A stretch of 64,000 bases of DNA from Balanoglossus misakiensis (taxonomy: Eukaryota; Hemichordata), in assembly GCA_040954595.2 (NCBI GenBank), contig CM082584.2, forward strand, positions 1,054,001 through 1,118,000, written 5' to 3'. Below, piece after piece: positions 54,492 to 64,000 of the stretch; the stretch's first letter is position 1, and each line of letters starts with the position of its first letter. Both the position numbers and the translations under genes were made by a program. The notes below the pieces were generated by a model that had not been told where the DNA came from, did not search any database, and saw nothing but the letters and a program-made list of their open reading frames with translations.

Positions 54492-54775
54492 CTGTATGGT
54501 AATTCTTGGTCAAAGCTATGACGAAAATGGACTCCTTGACAACTATTTTAGCTTCCATGGTGATGTTACACAGATGAATGTATACGATTATGTATTGACT
54601 CCTGTTGAAATCCAGAGTCTGGCTTTGAACTGTTCACAAAGTCCACTTGGCAATCATGTCATGTGGGTTGAAATGGATCAAGAGTTATTGGGTAGTGTGG
54701 TCAAAATCCAGCCATCAGCTTGTGGAAGTACCAGGTGCCCAATTGGTTACTCTGGTTCACCATGCACACCTGTTG
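54492..54775 (+). CDS. exon B: LamG/pentraxin fold, second half
   Basis: Joins exon A in frame (AA+C). ILGQSYDENGLLDNYFSFHG, DVTQMNVYDYVLTPVEIQSL and NHVMWVEM match the pentraxin C-terminal strands with the closing Cys pair. The exon then passes into a Cys-rich link (GSTRCPIGYSGSPCTPV). It leaves phase 1. Compare the minus-strand remnant at 887-1037. Confidence 0.88.
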
Positions 54776-55119
54776 GTAAATAGCCTTATTCATTACTATC
54801 AAACAATTTTATGCATAATCTGACGAGGAGAAATTGGGTCATATTCACAGAGTTGATTAATCCTAAATCCTTACTTTAACACAGCTCTCCTTGTAATGTT
54901 GTGTCTGTCCAGGGAAAACTGTGTGAAATTTTGAGTAGTTTTTCCTGTGTACATTCACCAGCCCCTAGCTGCTGTGTGTTGTACTCCAATCACACAGCCT
55001 GCAATCTCCCTACTTTAGGAAGTATAGGGAATCATCATCTGCCCATGCCTGTATCGCTCACTCTTTTTGTTTCTACCGTACATGTATTTAACACTGAATG
55101 TAATGATACTATTCACAAC

Positions 55120-55200
55120 CACCATCACCATCATCATCATCATAATCATCATCACCACCACCACCACCACCACCATCATCATCACCATCATCATCATCAG
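55120..55200 (+). repeat. CAT/CAC trinucleotide microsatellite in an intron
   Basis: About 80 bp of interspersed CAT and CAC units with a CAT-CAC-CAC core. Confidence 0.95.
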
Positions 55201-55498
55201 TTTCTGCTGTTCCAAGAACTAGGCTTATCATGAGTGTAATTGATCATATCAGTTATTATGCCCATGGATACCATCTCATGACTCCTGTCCTATCTTGTAG
55301 TGTTTCTTGACAGTGATCTAGTCTATTCACATGTATCAGAAAACAAGCACTTAACAATATCTGGATTTCTCATGAATATGTGACAGATATTAACATCTAG
55401 TAGTGCATTTACCTAAATGTACCAGTGTATGCATAGGGGGTGTGGACCAGTTGTTTAATTTACAAACATTTGTTATTCTTTCATTTTTTTTTCTTCAG

Positions 55499-55639
55499 AT
55501 AAACACGCTCCTGAAGTCATTTACTGTCCCAATACGACCCGTATAATTAGTCCTAATAGCTTGACAACAGGAGTATGGCAGGAGCCTATATTTACAGATT
55601 ATGTCGCCATTGCCAATGTGACACAAACCTACACAATGG
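55499..55639 (+). CDS. exon C: HYR domain, first half
   Basis: Phase 1 to phase 1. DKHAPEVIYCPNTTRIISPN and TGVWQEPIFTDYVAIANV fit the HYR module (P.I..CP.......W..P...D), an immunoglobulin-like adhesion fold. Confidence 0.83.
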
Positions 55640-56343
55640 GTAAGTTTCCTATAAAATATCATTTCTGATTATAGATAATATATAACATTCACACTAACTA
55701 AGTTTTTTTTATCGGGGTGGGGTGGGGAGTTGATCTAAACAGAAACCAACAAGCTGAGACAACTTTCCTAAGATTATGGTCAGTATGAAGCATACTGGTA
55801 CAGTTTATTCTTGTGGCCGTTACTCATATATGGCTAGCACATCCTATGTGCGACAGATGATCTTGCTTCCAAGTATTAAAGCCTCAATTGCTGATACTAT
55901 TACCATATGTTTATAGGCCCTTTCCTCGATCCCAGGGCAGTACAATGAAGTTAAAACTCGAAAGCATTTGTGTTTGCACGTAATTGTTTATTGGAAACAA
56001 AAGATTTGACCAACTGTTGAGCAAGGCCTTTAATCAGTAAAGTACTTAATATTCTCCACTACTACTGGGGATACCCATACCACAAATGTTGTGTTCTCTT
56101 ACAATGGGCAGTTGAATAAACGTGTGCGGCACCATATCTGTTTAGTATACATATCTTGTTCATGTTTATATGTACAGTCACAATCAGGAGTTGATAATAT
56201 GCCTGTGTATACCCACCAGATAGCTCACTTAAATGGACCATTCTAAGTTTGAAAAGAAAATCATGAAAAACATTCAAGAAACGGAAGCTATTTTGGCTTT
56301 AGCACCCATGCCTGTAATGATGTGCATAATTTTGTTCTTACAG

Positions 56344-56439
56344 GTGACACCTTTTCCTGGGGAACCTACCAGATCAGCTATGTTGCTTCAGATACAGCTG
56401 GCAACAATACACAGTGCAACTTTTTACTCTATGTACTGC
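56344..56439 (+). CDS. exon D: HYR domain, second half
   Basis: Acceptor TTCTTACAG, donor TGC/GTGAGT, phase 1 to phase 1. TFSWGTYQISYVASDTAGNN and CNFLLYVL give the HYR end motif (G...I.Y.A.D..GN...C.F.V.V). Confidence 0.85.
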
Positions 56440-56536
56440 GTGAGTGAATTTTTTTATCATTCATACATAAACTTTACAAATTAATTAATATCTTGACAAA
56501 TTGTCATCTCTACCCCTTGTTATGTCTTGTCACATA

Positions 56537-56726
56537 CTGTAAAACGGGACATTTTCGTGACAGAAAATATTTTGCAATATATCAAAAGAGGCAACTGTGA
56601 CACGAGAATTAAATTTCCGCATTCTAGTATTTTACTAACTACTCTGTTATCTCTGAAAAACATTTTATGCGACTTTATTTTCTTCTTCTTTTTTGCCGAA
56701 GTTTGGGAAAATTTGCCGTTTTACAG
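56537..56726. mobile_element. 190-bp MITE with CTGTAAAACGG ends and TA flanks
   Basis: Perfect 11-bp inverted ends (CTGTAAAACGG / CCGTTTTACAG) flanked by TA on both sides, the Tc1/mariner pattern. It lies in the intron after exon D. Related sequence, partly inverted, is at 58589-58796. Confidence 0.82.
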
Positions 56727-57459
56727 TAATATGATTGCATCATTATCACTTTTGTCCCTATGTAACTATCAAAAATTATAACAACATCATTCAGAACATA
56801 CAAGGACACTCAAACCCGTCTAAAACAAACCCTGTCTAATCGGGAAACCTCTCTTCAACCAACAGCTTTTCCTAGTCCCTTTTACATAGAAACATGTTAA
56901 TGTGTTGGTGTTCTGTTTAAAAGATTTGACTGTGTAATAAATATGGGTGTCACACATACACCATTAAGACAGTTCTGAAGCATCTCAGAATTGATACTGT
57001 CTTAAAAAAACATGTGTGGACGGTGTAAGTGGTCCTGAAACGTCTCAGATTTTAGACGGCTCTGCCAGCCAGACCTGAGCCGGTGTAAGGATTAACACCT
57101 CTCCGCAACCCATTGTCTATGGGGCCGAGCCTCAGCGCCCATACATAAACTTTGTGTGTGTGGACACAACATGACTCAAAGGATTAATGCTCTGTGGTTA
57201 GCACTGGCAAATAGTGTCTCAAATTTTACCCTGTGTGAACCTGGTAAAAGAGGCATTGTGCCCTAGTGGCTAGGGTTGTGGGTTCGTTACCTAGACCTGG
57301 ACATTTGGGTAGTATTTGCCTGTTGGATGATATATGAGACACAGACATTTGGGTAGTATTTGCCTGTTGGATGATAGATGAAATAAAATTAAAAATATAT
57401 ATATAGACAAATAAACTGTGTTCTCCTTTCTTTTACATCATTTGATTGTGAAAAGCCAG

Positions 57460-57639
57460 CACCACCAGTTAAAGGTATTTCCATCTGTAATGAGTTTGAG
57501 TCGGGTGTGTCCTGTCAGGTGGATTGTTTACCAGGATACAAGTTTGCAAGCCTGCCAGCACCTTACTATCTCTGCCATAGTGAAGGATCTTTTAATCCTG
57601 AGAATCCAGACGAGGAATTCACCTTCCCTGGATGTTCAG
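57460..57639 (+). CDS. exon E: sushi (CCP)-like domain
   Basis: The acceptor is CCAG/CA at 57459. The AG four bases upstream would create a stop. Cys pattern: ISICNEFESGVSCQVDCLPG, YKFASL, YYLCHSEGSFN, FPGCS. This is a complement-control-type module, slightly short. Phase 1 to phase 1. Two 45-bp direct repeats (57300-57385) lie in the intron before it. Confidence 0.83.
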
Positions 57640-58044
57640 GTGAGAAAAAAATGATTTGGTATCAGTAAAGAAATATAATCAGGTTGCACATGCACATTCA
57701 GAAAATTCTCCAAAGAGAGAGAGAGTTGTGAGAGGGGGTATTCCAGCATTGAGACAATTTTCTTTTAGTTATAAATGAAAAGAGAAATATGAGTAATGCA
57801 AATTCTTGCTTTACAGTATGTCAAGGTTGTGATTACAGGTAGATAATTTGTTAACATCATATCTGCTTACCCCAATATAAAGCTCCAGTACATTTGAGCT
57901 ATTTTCTTAATATTTTGTTCTGGGTAAGCAGCTGTAACTTTCCTGATTGGCTAAGCGGTTTCGCAGTCTAAGTCAATACATCGTTCGCTAGATTGAAAAT
58001 TGCATCTTTAACAAAATTTGTTTGTTTGTATTGTTCTACTGCAG

Positions 58045-58297
58045 CTCCTGGGAAGACTCAACGTGGAGTGAATTGTGGCGTGTCATACAATTCACAGGCT
58101 GGTACATGTAACAATGGTGTCATCCAGCAATTGAGGATCAGTTTTATGAACACTATCAACTATCTGAATGATTTGTTTGGTATTTGTGGCGGTGAATGCA
58201 ACTTTGATGACCTTGAAATAACCTGCGGCGCCTCAAACCGAAGAAAGAGACAGGCTGATACTCAGCTTGTGGTTCAGTTCAGTTTCACAACCAATGC
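58045..58297 (+). CDS. exon F: extracellular segment of unknown fold
   Basis: Phase 1 to phase 2. Contains GVNCGVSYNSQAGTCNNG, FMNTINYLNDLFGICGGECN and a dibasic run ASNRRKRQAD, a plausible furin site. It joins exon E directly in frame. The segment with the next exon resembles the region between sushi and GCC2/GCC3 modules in SVEP1-like proteins. That is an inference. Confidence 0.8.
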
Positions 58298-58588
58298 GTG
58301 AGTAGTAATTGTTATTTTTCGAGTATTTCATTCCCCTTCTGTTCTATTGAAATGACTTTGGTGACATGTCTAGGGTACTGATCCCAGGCTGTGTGAGGAC
58401 CAGCTCTGTATTCCCTATACAGCTGGTGTTTGCATTATTGCAAAATATTCCATTCATGCAAGTGAAAACAAATTATTTTGTGTCTTAACACTCAAACATT
58501 TTCAGTTTTTGGCAACCCCATCATTTCTGCCCACCTTCCTTCATGTTGCGGCATCCTGTATTCTAAAGATTCATGCATTCGAAATATA

Positions 58589-58796
58589 CTGCAAAACGTG
58601 TTATTTTCGCGAGCAGTAAATTTCTGCAAAACATGTGCTGGTCAAAAAAACGTTAAAATAAAAAGTTGTGTAAAATGTTTTTGGAGATAATGATGCAGTT
58701 AGTGAAATACGAGAACTCGAAAATTCGTCCTCACGTAACAGTCGCCTCTTTTAATATCGCGAAAATTTCCTGTCGTGAAAACAATTCAGTTTACAG
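58589..58796. mobile_element. related MITE copy in the intron before exon G
   Basis: Starts CTGCAAAACGTG and ends TTCAGTTTACAG, TA-flanked. Internal block GTCGCCTCTTTTAATAT is the complement of 56580-56600-type sequence (AAAAGAGGCAACTGTGAC). Diverged. Confidence 0.65.
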
Positions 58797-58865
58797 TACA
58801 CACTTCTGGTTGGTATTGTAATGTGGCATATGTAAGAATTTTTTGCCTGTTGTTTTATCCATTAG

Positions 58866-59014
58866 CTCTGCTGATGCTGCAGCTGTAGTTATTGAAGATG
58901 CAGTCAAGAATGGTCCTTTTGATACAGCTGAATATTCGGTCGACGCTGAGACATTACAAGTTGAAAGTACAATATTCTGTTCCAATGGTAGTGTTCTTGT
59001 TGGAGAAGAATGTG
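58866..59014 (+). CDS. exon G: extracellular segment
   Basis: Phase 2 to phase 1. Contains SADAAAVVIEDAVKNGPFDT, AEYSVDAETLQVESTIFCS and GSVLVGEEC, which leads into the first GCC2/GCC3 module (EEC-V-LCPEGSY). Confidence 0.82.
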
Positions 59015-59608
59015 GTGAGTGCCTATACTCCTCAGTTGTTATGTACTTTAACCCTTTCACTCCCAGTTTCCTCTATAGAGGTCAAACCTTACCATAGAAA
59101 ACAATTGGTTTGGACTGAACCATGGTGGTGAAAGGATTAAAACTGTGTCCAAAATTAATATTATAAAAAGGTGTAGATGTTAATATGTTTATATCGCCTG
59201 ATATGACCTGTTAGGTGGGCCGTATTGCTGCGAGTGTGGTTGTGAGTCGCAGTGTACAAATTAAAGACAAGTGTGAGTGGTAAATACAACCCAACCAAGA
59301 GGTGATATAAGGAAATAATTGATTTGATATGCTCATACCAAGGAGGGACAAAGTCTCTTTCTCGCTGCCCTTTTTCCATTAATTATGTTTGATAGAAGAC
59401 ACAGTTAATGTTATTCTACATGTGGATATATAGTGAATCAACATTCAACCACACACAACTGCAATCCCACTTGTAGACACAAGAGTGAAAAACTGGCCAA
59501 AATGAATGCTGTGTGTTACAATTGTAGTTGTGTTTTAAACCATTAATGCATAATGATCAGTACATGAACAATGTATACATCTGCCTTCAACATTTTGTAT
59601 TTCCACAG

Positions 59609-59770
59609 TATTGTGTCCTGAAGGGTCGTACCATGACACTGAGCTGAGTCAGTGCCATCCTTGTGCAATTGGATATTATCAACCCCTTGAAGGACAAACA
59701 GCATGCAATGCCTGTCCAAATAATGGAGTCACCAGGGGAAAGAGATCATTATCCATCTTGCAGTGTTTTG
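59609..59770 (+). CDS. exon H: GCC2/GCC3 (ephrin-receptor-like) module 1
   Basis: 162 bp, phase 1 to phase 1. LCPEGSYHDTELSQCHPCAI, GYYQPLEGQTACNACPNNGV and TRGKRSL-type end match the module's C-P-x-G-x-Y...C..C..G.YQ...G...C..CP pattern. Four such modules follow one another, three in exons of exactly 162 bp. Confidence 0.9.
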
Positions 59771-60015
59771 GTATGTATAACAGAAGGCAATATCTCCTCC
59801 TCGTCCACAGCCATAGCCTAGTATCTAGCCGTATTCCAAAACTAGCGTCTAGCCTCACTCATGCCACTGGCCCGATAAAACCCCATACCCCTTGCCGGGA
59901 ATTGTGACGTATATATCAAATTATTGTGGTGTGATCCAATATGTAAAGAATGACAATTGGAATGTTCATCTCTTTGGTTGAAAAAATAATTTTTCAACAA
60001 TGATGTCTATTGCAG

Positions 60016-60177
60016 AGAGGTGCGATGTTGGTCACTACTTTGACAACGGGACTTCTCAGTGCCAAAGCTGCCCCATTGGATTCTGGCAATCAGAAGAAGG
60101 AAAGTTTGTGTGTAATACTTGCCCAAAGGGAATGCTTACATTAGTTGAAGGAGCTACTGATGAGTCACAATGTCAGG
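60016..60177 (+). CDS. exon I: GCC2/GCC3 module 2
   Basis: 162 bp, phase 1 to phase 1. RCDVGHYFDNGTSQCQSCPI, GFWQSEEGKFVCNTCPKG and TDESQC. Complete set of Cys residues. Confidence 0.9.
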
Positions 60178-60421
60178 GTAGGTACTTGTGTTATTTGCTA
60201 TTCTTGACTATCAATCACATGATCTGGCCATGTGACGTACCCATGGCGTTATCATTTGTAAGTGACAGGCAAGCAATATTTCGGCATCCAGTAAACTTTT
60301 TTCCGAGTAGGTTTTTACTTTAGAACCGCCAGATATGTAACATATTCAACAGTTTAACAAATTCACGTGAGTGAAAAGCAGATAATCGTGAATATCAAAA
60401 AATTAATCTTCTCAATTACAG

Positions 60422-60589
60422 AGGTATGTAAATCAGTGGGAGTCCAACTTAGTGTCAATGGGTCTTGTGAGTCGTGTCCCATGGGAACCTATCGATCAAA
60501 TGCTGAACTTCAGCCATCTTGTATGCCGTGCCCATTTGGCTTCACCACAAGAACAGTCGGTTCAACCTTAAGTGAAGATTGTAATGTTT
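60422..60589 (+). CDS. exon J: GCC2/GCC3 module 3
   Basis: 168 bp, phase 1 to phase 1. NGSCESCPMGTYRSNAELQP, SCMPCPFGFTTRTVGSTLSE, DC. The donor is AATGTTT/GTAAGT. Confidence 0.9.
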
Positions 60590-60726
60590 GTAAGTATTAT
60601 GTATACAACTTTTCATGTTGTATCTCAACTGTACTGAACTGAAGGTTGTATTATTGTGCCTCAGTTGTTCAAAATAATGATAGTCCTCCAATTTTATTCT
60701 ATGCTCTTTTTCCATTCCATCAACAG

Positions 60727-60888
60727 CTTACTGCAATGTTGGTTGGTACTTGAATCAGGAGTCCTATAGATGTGAGAAATGCCCTGTTGGAACATATAAC
60801 TTTGAATTCAACCAGGATGCTTGTCAACCATGCCCAACTGGCTACACTACAGGCAGAGAGGGTGCCCTATATGAAACAGAATGTGATG
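60727..60888 (+). CDS. exon K: GCC2/GCC3 module 4
   Basis: 162 bp, phase 1 to phase 1. YCNVGWYLNQESYRCEKCPV, GTYNFEFNQDACQPCPTGYT, ETEC. Confidence 0.9.
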
Positions 60889-61194
60889 GTAGGAATAAAT
60901 TTTTCATAATCATAGAACTGATAACATGCATGAAGTGCTTGTGGAGATCAACCTTAACTGTTCAATCTGACACAAACACTTCATTATAAGAAATTTTCTT
61001 CTTTATTTAGAGTATCATTTGATATGTTGTGTGATCCAATATTTTTATATAATTTAATAATGCTCCTCTTTTAACACCTTTTCTGAAAATTTCACGGAAA
61101 TAACAATATTGTAATACTGTTTTCTCAGAATTCTACATGTTAGGCTATGGAATGTGATAACCATGCACTGCATCTGGGTAGTCATCTAACTTAA

Positions 61195-61377
61195 AGGTAT
61201 ACAGTCACCTCCAATTTACAAACGCCCATATATGGCTGAAATGGAGTATATGAGAGTTCTAAAGAACATATGGTGGCGCTCTTTTTTGCATGTGCCACCC
61301 ACTGAAAATCTGTGATTGGCTAGATCTCCTTTTGCCATGGTAACTATAGCTAATTTTCCATAGGTGACCGTATACCT
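61195..61377. mobile_element. 183-bp MITE with TTAA flanks
   Basis: Inverted ends AGGTATAC(A)GTCACCT and AGGTGAC(C)GTATACCT between TTAA at 61191-61194 and 61378-61381. TTAA duplication is the mark of piggyBac-type elements. It lies in the intron before exon L. Confidence 0.8.
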
Positions 61378-61457
61378 TTAACTGGTGATATGTATGAAGA
61401 TCCCATAGTTTTATTTGGTGGTCAGTTAAAGACATTGCAAGAATTTTTGTTTTCTAG

Positions 61458-61580
61458 ATGCACATGAATGTCGTCTTGGTCTGGATGACTGTCACCCAAA
61501 TGTCACTTGCAGGAATCTTGTACCAGGATATCAATGCACTTGCAAAACTGGTTTCACTGGTGATGGAATAACTTGTACAG
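61458..61580 (+). CDS. exon L: EGF domain 1, six Cys
   Basis: Phase 1 to phase 1. HECRLGLDDCHPNVTCRNLV and PGYQCTCKTGFTGDGITC match an EGF module with the N-x-x-P-G-Y-x-C pattern. The DAHEC start is close to but not the full D-x-D/N-E-C calcium motif. Confidence 0.9.
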
Positions 61581-61873
61581 GTATGTAACTATCTACAACT
61601 GAAATGTCAACAGAAATATGTACAGCTAAAACGTAGAAACTACTGTTGATTTAGTATCTCTCTTGCTGCCCTTTTTCCATTAATTATGTTTGATACAAGA
61701 CACTGTTTATGTTATTCACCCGGTACATGTGGATATATAGTGAATCAACGTTCGACAGCACACAACTTCCATTCCGTTTGTAAGAAATGAATCTGCAAGT
61801 GGGTTTAGTTCTTGTCTAATACAAATGGTTCGTCAGGTAGAATAATGTGATGTGATTTTATTCTTGTGTCTAG

Positions 61874-62002
61874 ATAAATGTGAAGGGTTCTGCTCAAACA
61901 ATGCTGTTTGCATCAAGGACAGTGATGGCAATCCTGTTTGTGAATGTACTGATGAATATCAAGGTGAAACTTGCCGCCAGAGAATACCAATGCAAGTTAA
62001 AG
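61874..62002 (+). CDS. exon M: EGF domain 2
   Basis: Phase 1 to phase 1. DKCEGFCSNNAVCIKDSDGN, PVCECTDEYQGETC, followed by a short juxtamembrane stretch (RQRIPMQVK). Confidence 0.88.
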
Positions 62003-62269
62003 GTGTGTATACATTTCTTTGTCTTTTAATAACTCAAGATTGAAAAACAATATTCACTAAAGTTTACACATTTGTTTGATCTACATGATTACAGTTTACG
62101 TTGTCTTGAAAATATTTGTGAAAATGGTGAAACTGCAACATCTGCAGTATAACTAGATTTTTGGTCAACTAACCATTTTACAATAGTTAAGCATCATAAT
62201 GAATGGTTGTCTTGCTTTTATCGTAGCATATCGCCCCCGTGACAAATAGAAATATTTAAACTCTTACAG

Positions 62270-62366
62270 ATTCCTCCGTTGACACAGCTGTCATCATTGG
62301 TGGTGTTGCGGGAGGTTTAGCGGCTGTGTTAGTGCTTGGTGTAATAATGTTACTCATGTACCAACG
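62270..62366 (+). CDS. exon N: transmembrane helix
   Basis: Phase 1 to phase 2. TAVIIGGVAGGLAAVLVLGV, then IMLLMYQR: about 22 hydrophobic residues with Gly-rich small-residue packing, ended by a basic residue. Type I orientation (modules outside) is inferred. Confidence 0.92.
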
Positions 62367-62717
62367 GTAAGTTATTTAGTACTACCAGAGTAGAATCGAG
62401 ACAGCTGTAGAAATGTTGCCCATCAGAAAACTGGGAATTTACCTGTATCTTTCCATACATGCATGAGGCAACGTGAAAAATAATCACATCTGTATCGTGG
62501 AAGCAAATTTATTCAAAGAGTTCATGCATAGACCTATTCGCGTATAGGGTAACTGCAGTGCATCATGGTATAATTTGCGTTCAACATGCATGGCGGCTAA
62601 CAAGGCAAAGTCACGCGACCAGACCGCAAAGTGTCCAACAACCACCTGCGTTATTCTACAGTAGTAAAACATCACAACAAATCCCACATTGATGATGTTC
62701 AACTATTTGACATTCAG

Positions 62718-62982
62718 GTGTGCTCTTGGAGGAAAGAAACATCCAGGCTGGGAAGAACAAGAGGCAACTATGGATATCCATTGGTTTGATGATACAGATG
62801 ATGTTGATAGCAAGGCAGGGAAAAGTGTGGAAGATGAGGAAGCCTTCAGAGAAATCTATCACTACAATCCCATGTATAGTGGCGACAGTGGTAGTGCCAG
62901 TGGAAGTGAGGAATGGAGACCAAGGCCTCTTAAGAGTAGAAATGAACTATTTCATGAGAGTCACGGAGACAGATACTTCTAA
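62718..62982 (+). CDS. exon O: cytoplasmic tail and stop
   Basis: Phase 2 start; stop TAA at 62980-62982. The acidic tail (FDDTDDVDSKAGKSVEDEEA) has REIYHYNPMYSGDSGSASGS, where YNPMY is an NPxY-type motif for PTB-domain adaptors or endocytosis, and a final HESHGDRYF. AATAAA within CAAAATAAAAGATCC near 63786 could serve polyadenylation, about 800 bp after the stop. Confidence 0.9.
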
Positions 62983-64000
62983 TGTGCCATCTCTGTGTGT
63001 ACATGTATGGTATAATTCAAATGATAACTAGAATGGTTTTCATTTTGTGAGTTGACACAGTACTGTGATAAGCTTGGTATAATCCCATAAATGATAACAA
63101 TAATAGTTATGCTTTGTCAGATGACAGTACTGTGATAAGCGCACATTAAATTGGTTGGAGTGAAACAGATCTTTATTATTACACTCTTAGCAACATCTGA
63201 ATGAAATGATCATAAATAATCATCTTTAAAGTATGTTGGTTATAAGGCTATATATTTTACATATTTTAAAGAATTTTCCTTAAAAATTTGTTGTGACTTA
63301 TTATAAGGTATTGTGTAATGAAAAAGATATGATAATACGAGAATTCCTAAACAACAACATATTTTTGTTGAATTTGGAGGACAAATTTAACAGTGTACCA
63401 ATTCAGCTCTCCCTTTGCATGCTGACTTGCTTCTGTATTCATACAAGGCAGCATTTATCCTTAACTTGATCAGATAGAAGGTCTTTTCATCCAAATGCAT
63501 AGATTATGAATTATTTCTCTCAATATATTCAGTGACTACCTCCCGATGATATATATCCTCCTGAATTAGTGCTTCAAATTTTGATATTTTTCTTGATATT
63601 TTTCTTTAATTTGACTTCAACCGTCACCATTCTCCAAGACTGTAAAAGAAGGGAGATGATGATTAACTATTATCAATTTTTTTGCCCCTTGTACTGTCTT
63701 TACAACTGGCCGTATAAATCTGATATTTGTTTGGCATGCGAATTTTGGAATATGGATGTGTATGATCACAATTATAAGATCCTCAAAATAAAAGATCCTA
63801 TCATTTCATTTGGTTAATAACCAGTTCATTGGTGAATGGAAATATAGTTACTCACTTTGAGACCTGACATGTATATATAATAATTCAAAGTATTTATTCG
63901 CATATTTTTATATTATTCATGGTGTTATAGATCAATGGAAATTTTTCAAATTAAATTCATGTATATAAAATGTAGCAATGTAATGTCATATGTGAAACCC
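62983..64000 (+). other. 3' untranslated region and downstream sequence
   Basis: AT-rich, no further exon. Two diverged copies of CAGTACTGTGATAAGC...ATAATAGT-like text at about 63055 and 63125. Confidence 0.5.

Noticed and set aside
54901-55233. frame rich in His repeats
   Set aside because: It is the CAT/CAC microsatellite inside an intron.
57817-57838. 22-base micro-exon (TTTACAG/TATGTCAAGG...TACAG/GTAGAT) between exons E and F
   Set aside because: It has tidy splice signals and Cys residues, but 22 bases shift the frame and give a stop in exon F. Direct joining of E to F stays open.
1-64000. CRISPR array, bacterial operons, rRNA genes
   Set aside because: Repeats are satellites, microsatellites or transposons. 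Introns, LINEs and LTR elements show a eukaryotic nuclear genome.

Overview
The window is AT-rich eukaryotic DNA with spliced genes, long introns and dense mobile elements. A Gmr1-type LTR element (a group known from deuterostomes), a pentraxin/HYR/sushi/EGF membrane-protein gene and abundant short foldback repeats suggest an invertebrate deuterostome such as a hemichordate, cephalochordate or echinoderm. The species cannot be settled from sequence alone.

Layout. 1-1.7 kb: two exon-like remnants on the minus strand. 1731-11900: a very young Ty3/gypsy element of the Gmr1 type (734-bp LTRs, order Gag-PR-IN-RT-RH). Its integrase is split by a second, internally rearranged non-autonomous LTR element (4859-8533, minus strand, identical 174-bp LTRs, TTGT target duplication). 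12.0-12.9 kb: two candidate first exons of host genes. 13-25.7 kb: mostly non-coding, with a 143-bp near-perfect hairpin, a 1.2-kb foldback and small direct repeats. 25.7-31 kb and 46-48.7 kb: several intact and decayed copies of a spliced gene for a protein with two predicted OB folds (RPA-like), set in rearranged inverted duplications. 31.1-40.1 kb: an array of about 309-bp repeats interrupted by a 5'-truncated L2/CR1-like retrotransposon, itself interrupted by a third LTR element (33195-39024) with a 1648-residue Gag-Pol. 40.5-45.7 kb: a perfect 617-bp tandem duplication, long ATAC/ATGT tetranucleotide arrays and two tRNA-like sequences. 48.8-53.65 kb: about 1.2-1.5-kb repeat units carrying nine perfect TGACCTTTGACCT (DR1) motifs.

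53.9-63.0 kb: the one clear host gene. Fifteen phase-consistent plus-strand exons encode the 3' part of a single-pass membrane protein: LamG/pentraxin fold, HYR, sushi, a cysteine-poor segment, four GCC2/GCC3 (ephrin-receptor-like) modules, two EGF domains, a transmembrane helix and a tail with an NPxY-type motif. Its 5' end lies upstream of what can be recognised here.

The story of the window is nested, recent transposition: satellite containing LINE containing LTR element, and probable host intron containing Gmr1 containing non-autonomous LTR element. Near-identical LTR pairs show that all three LTR insertions are young.
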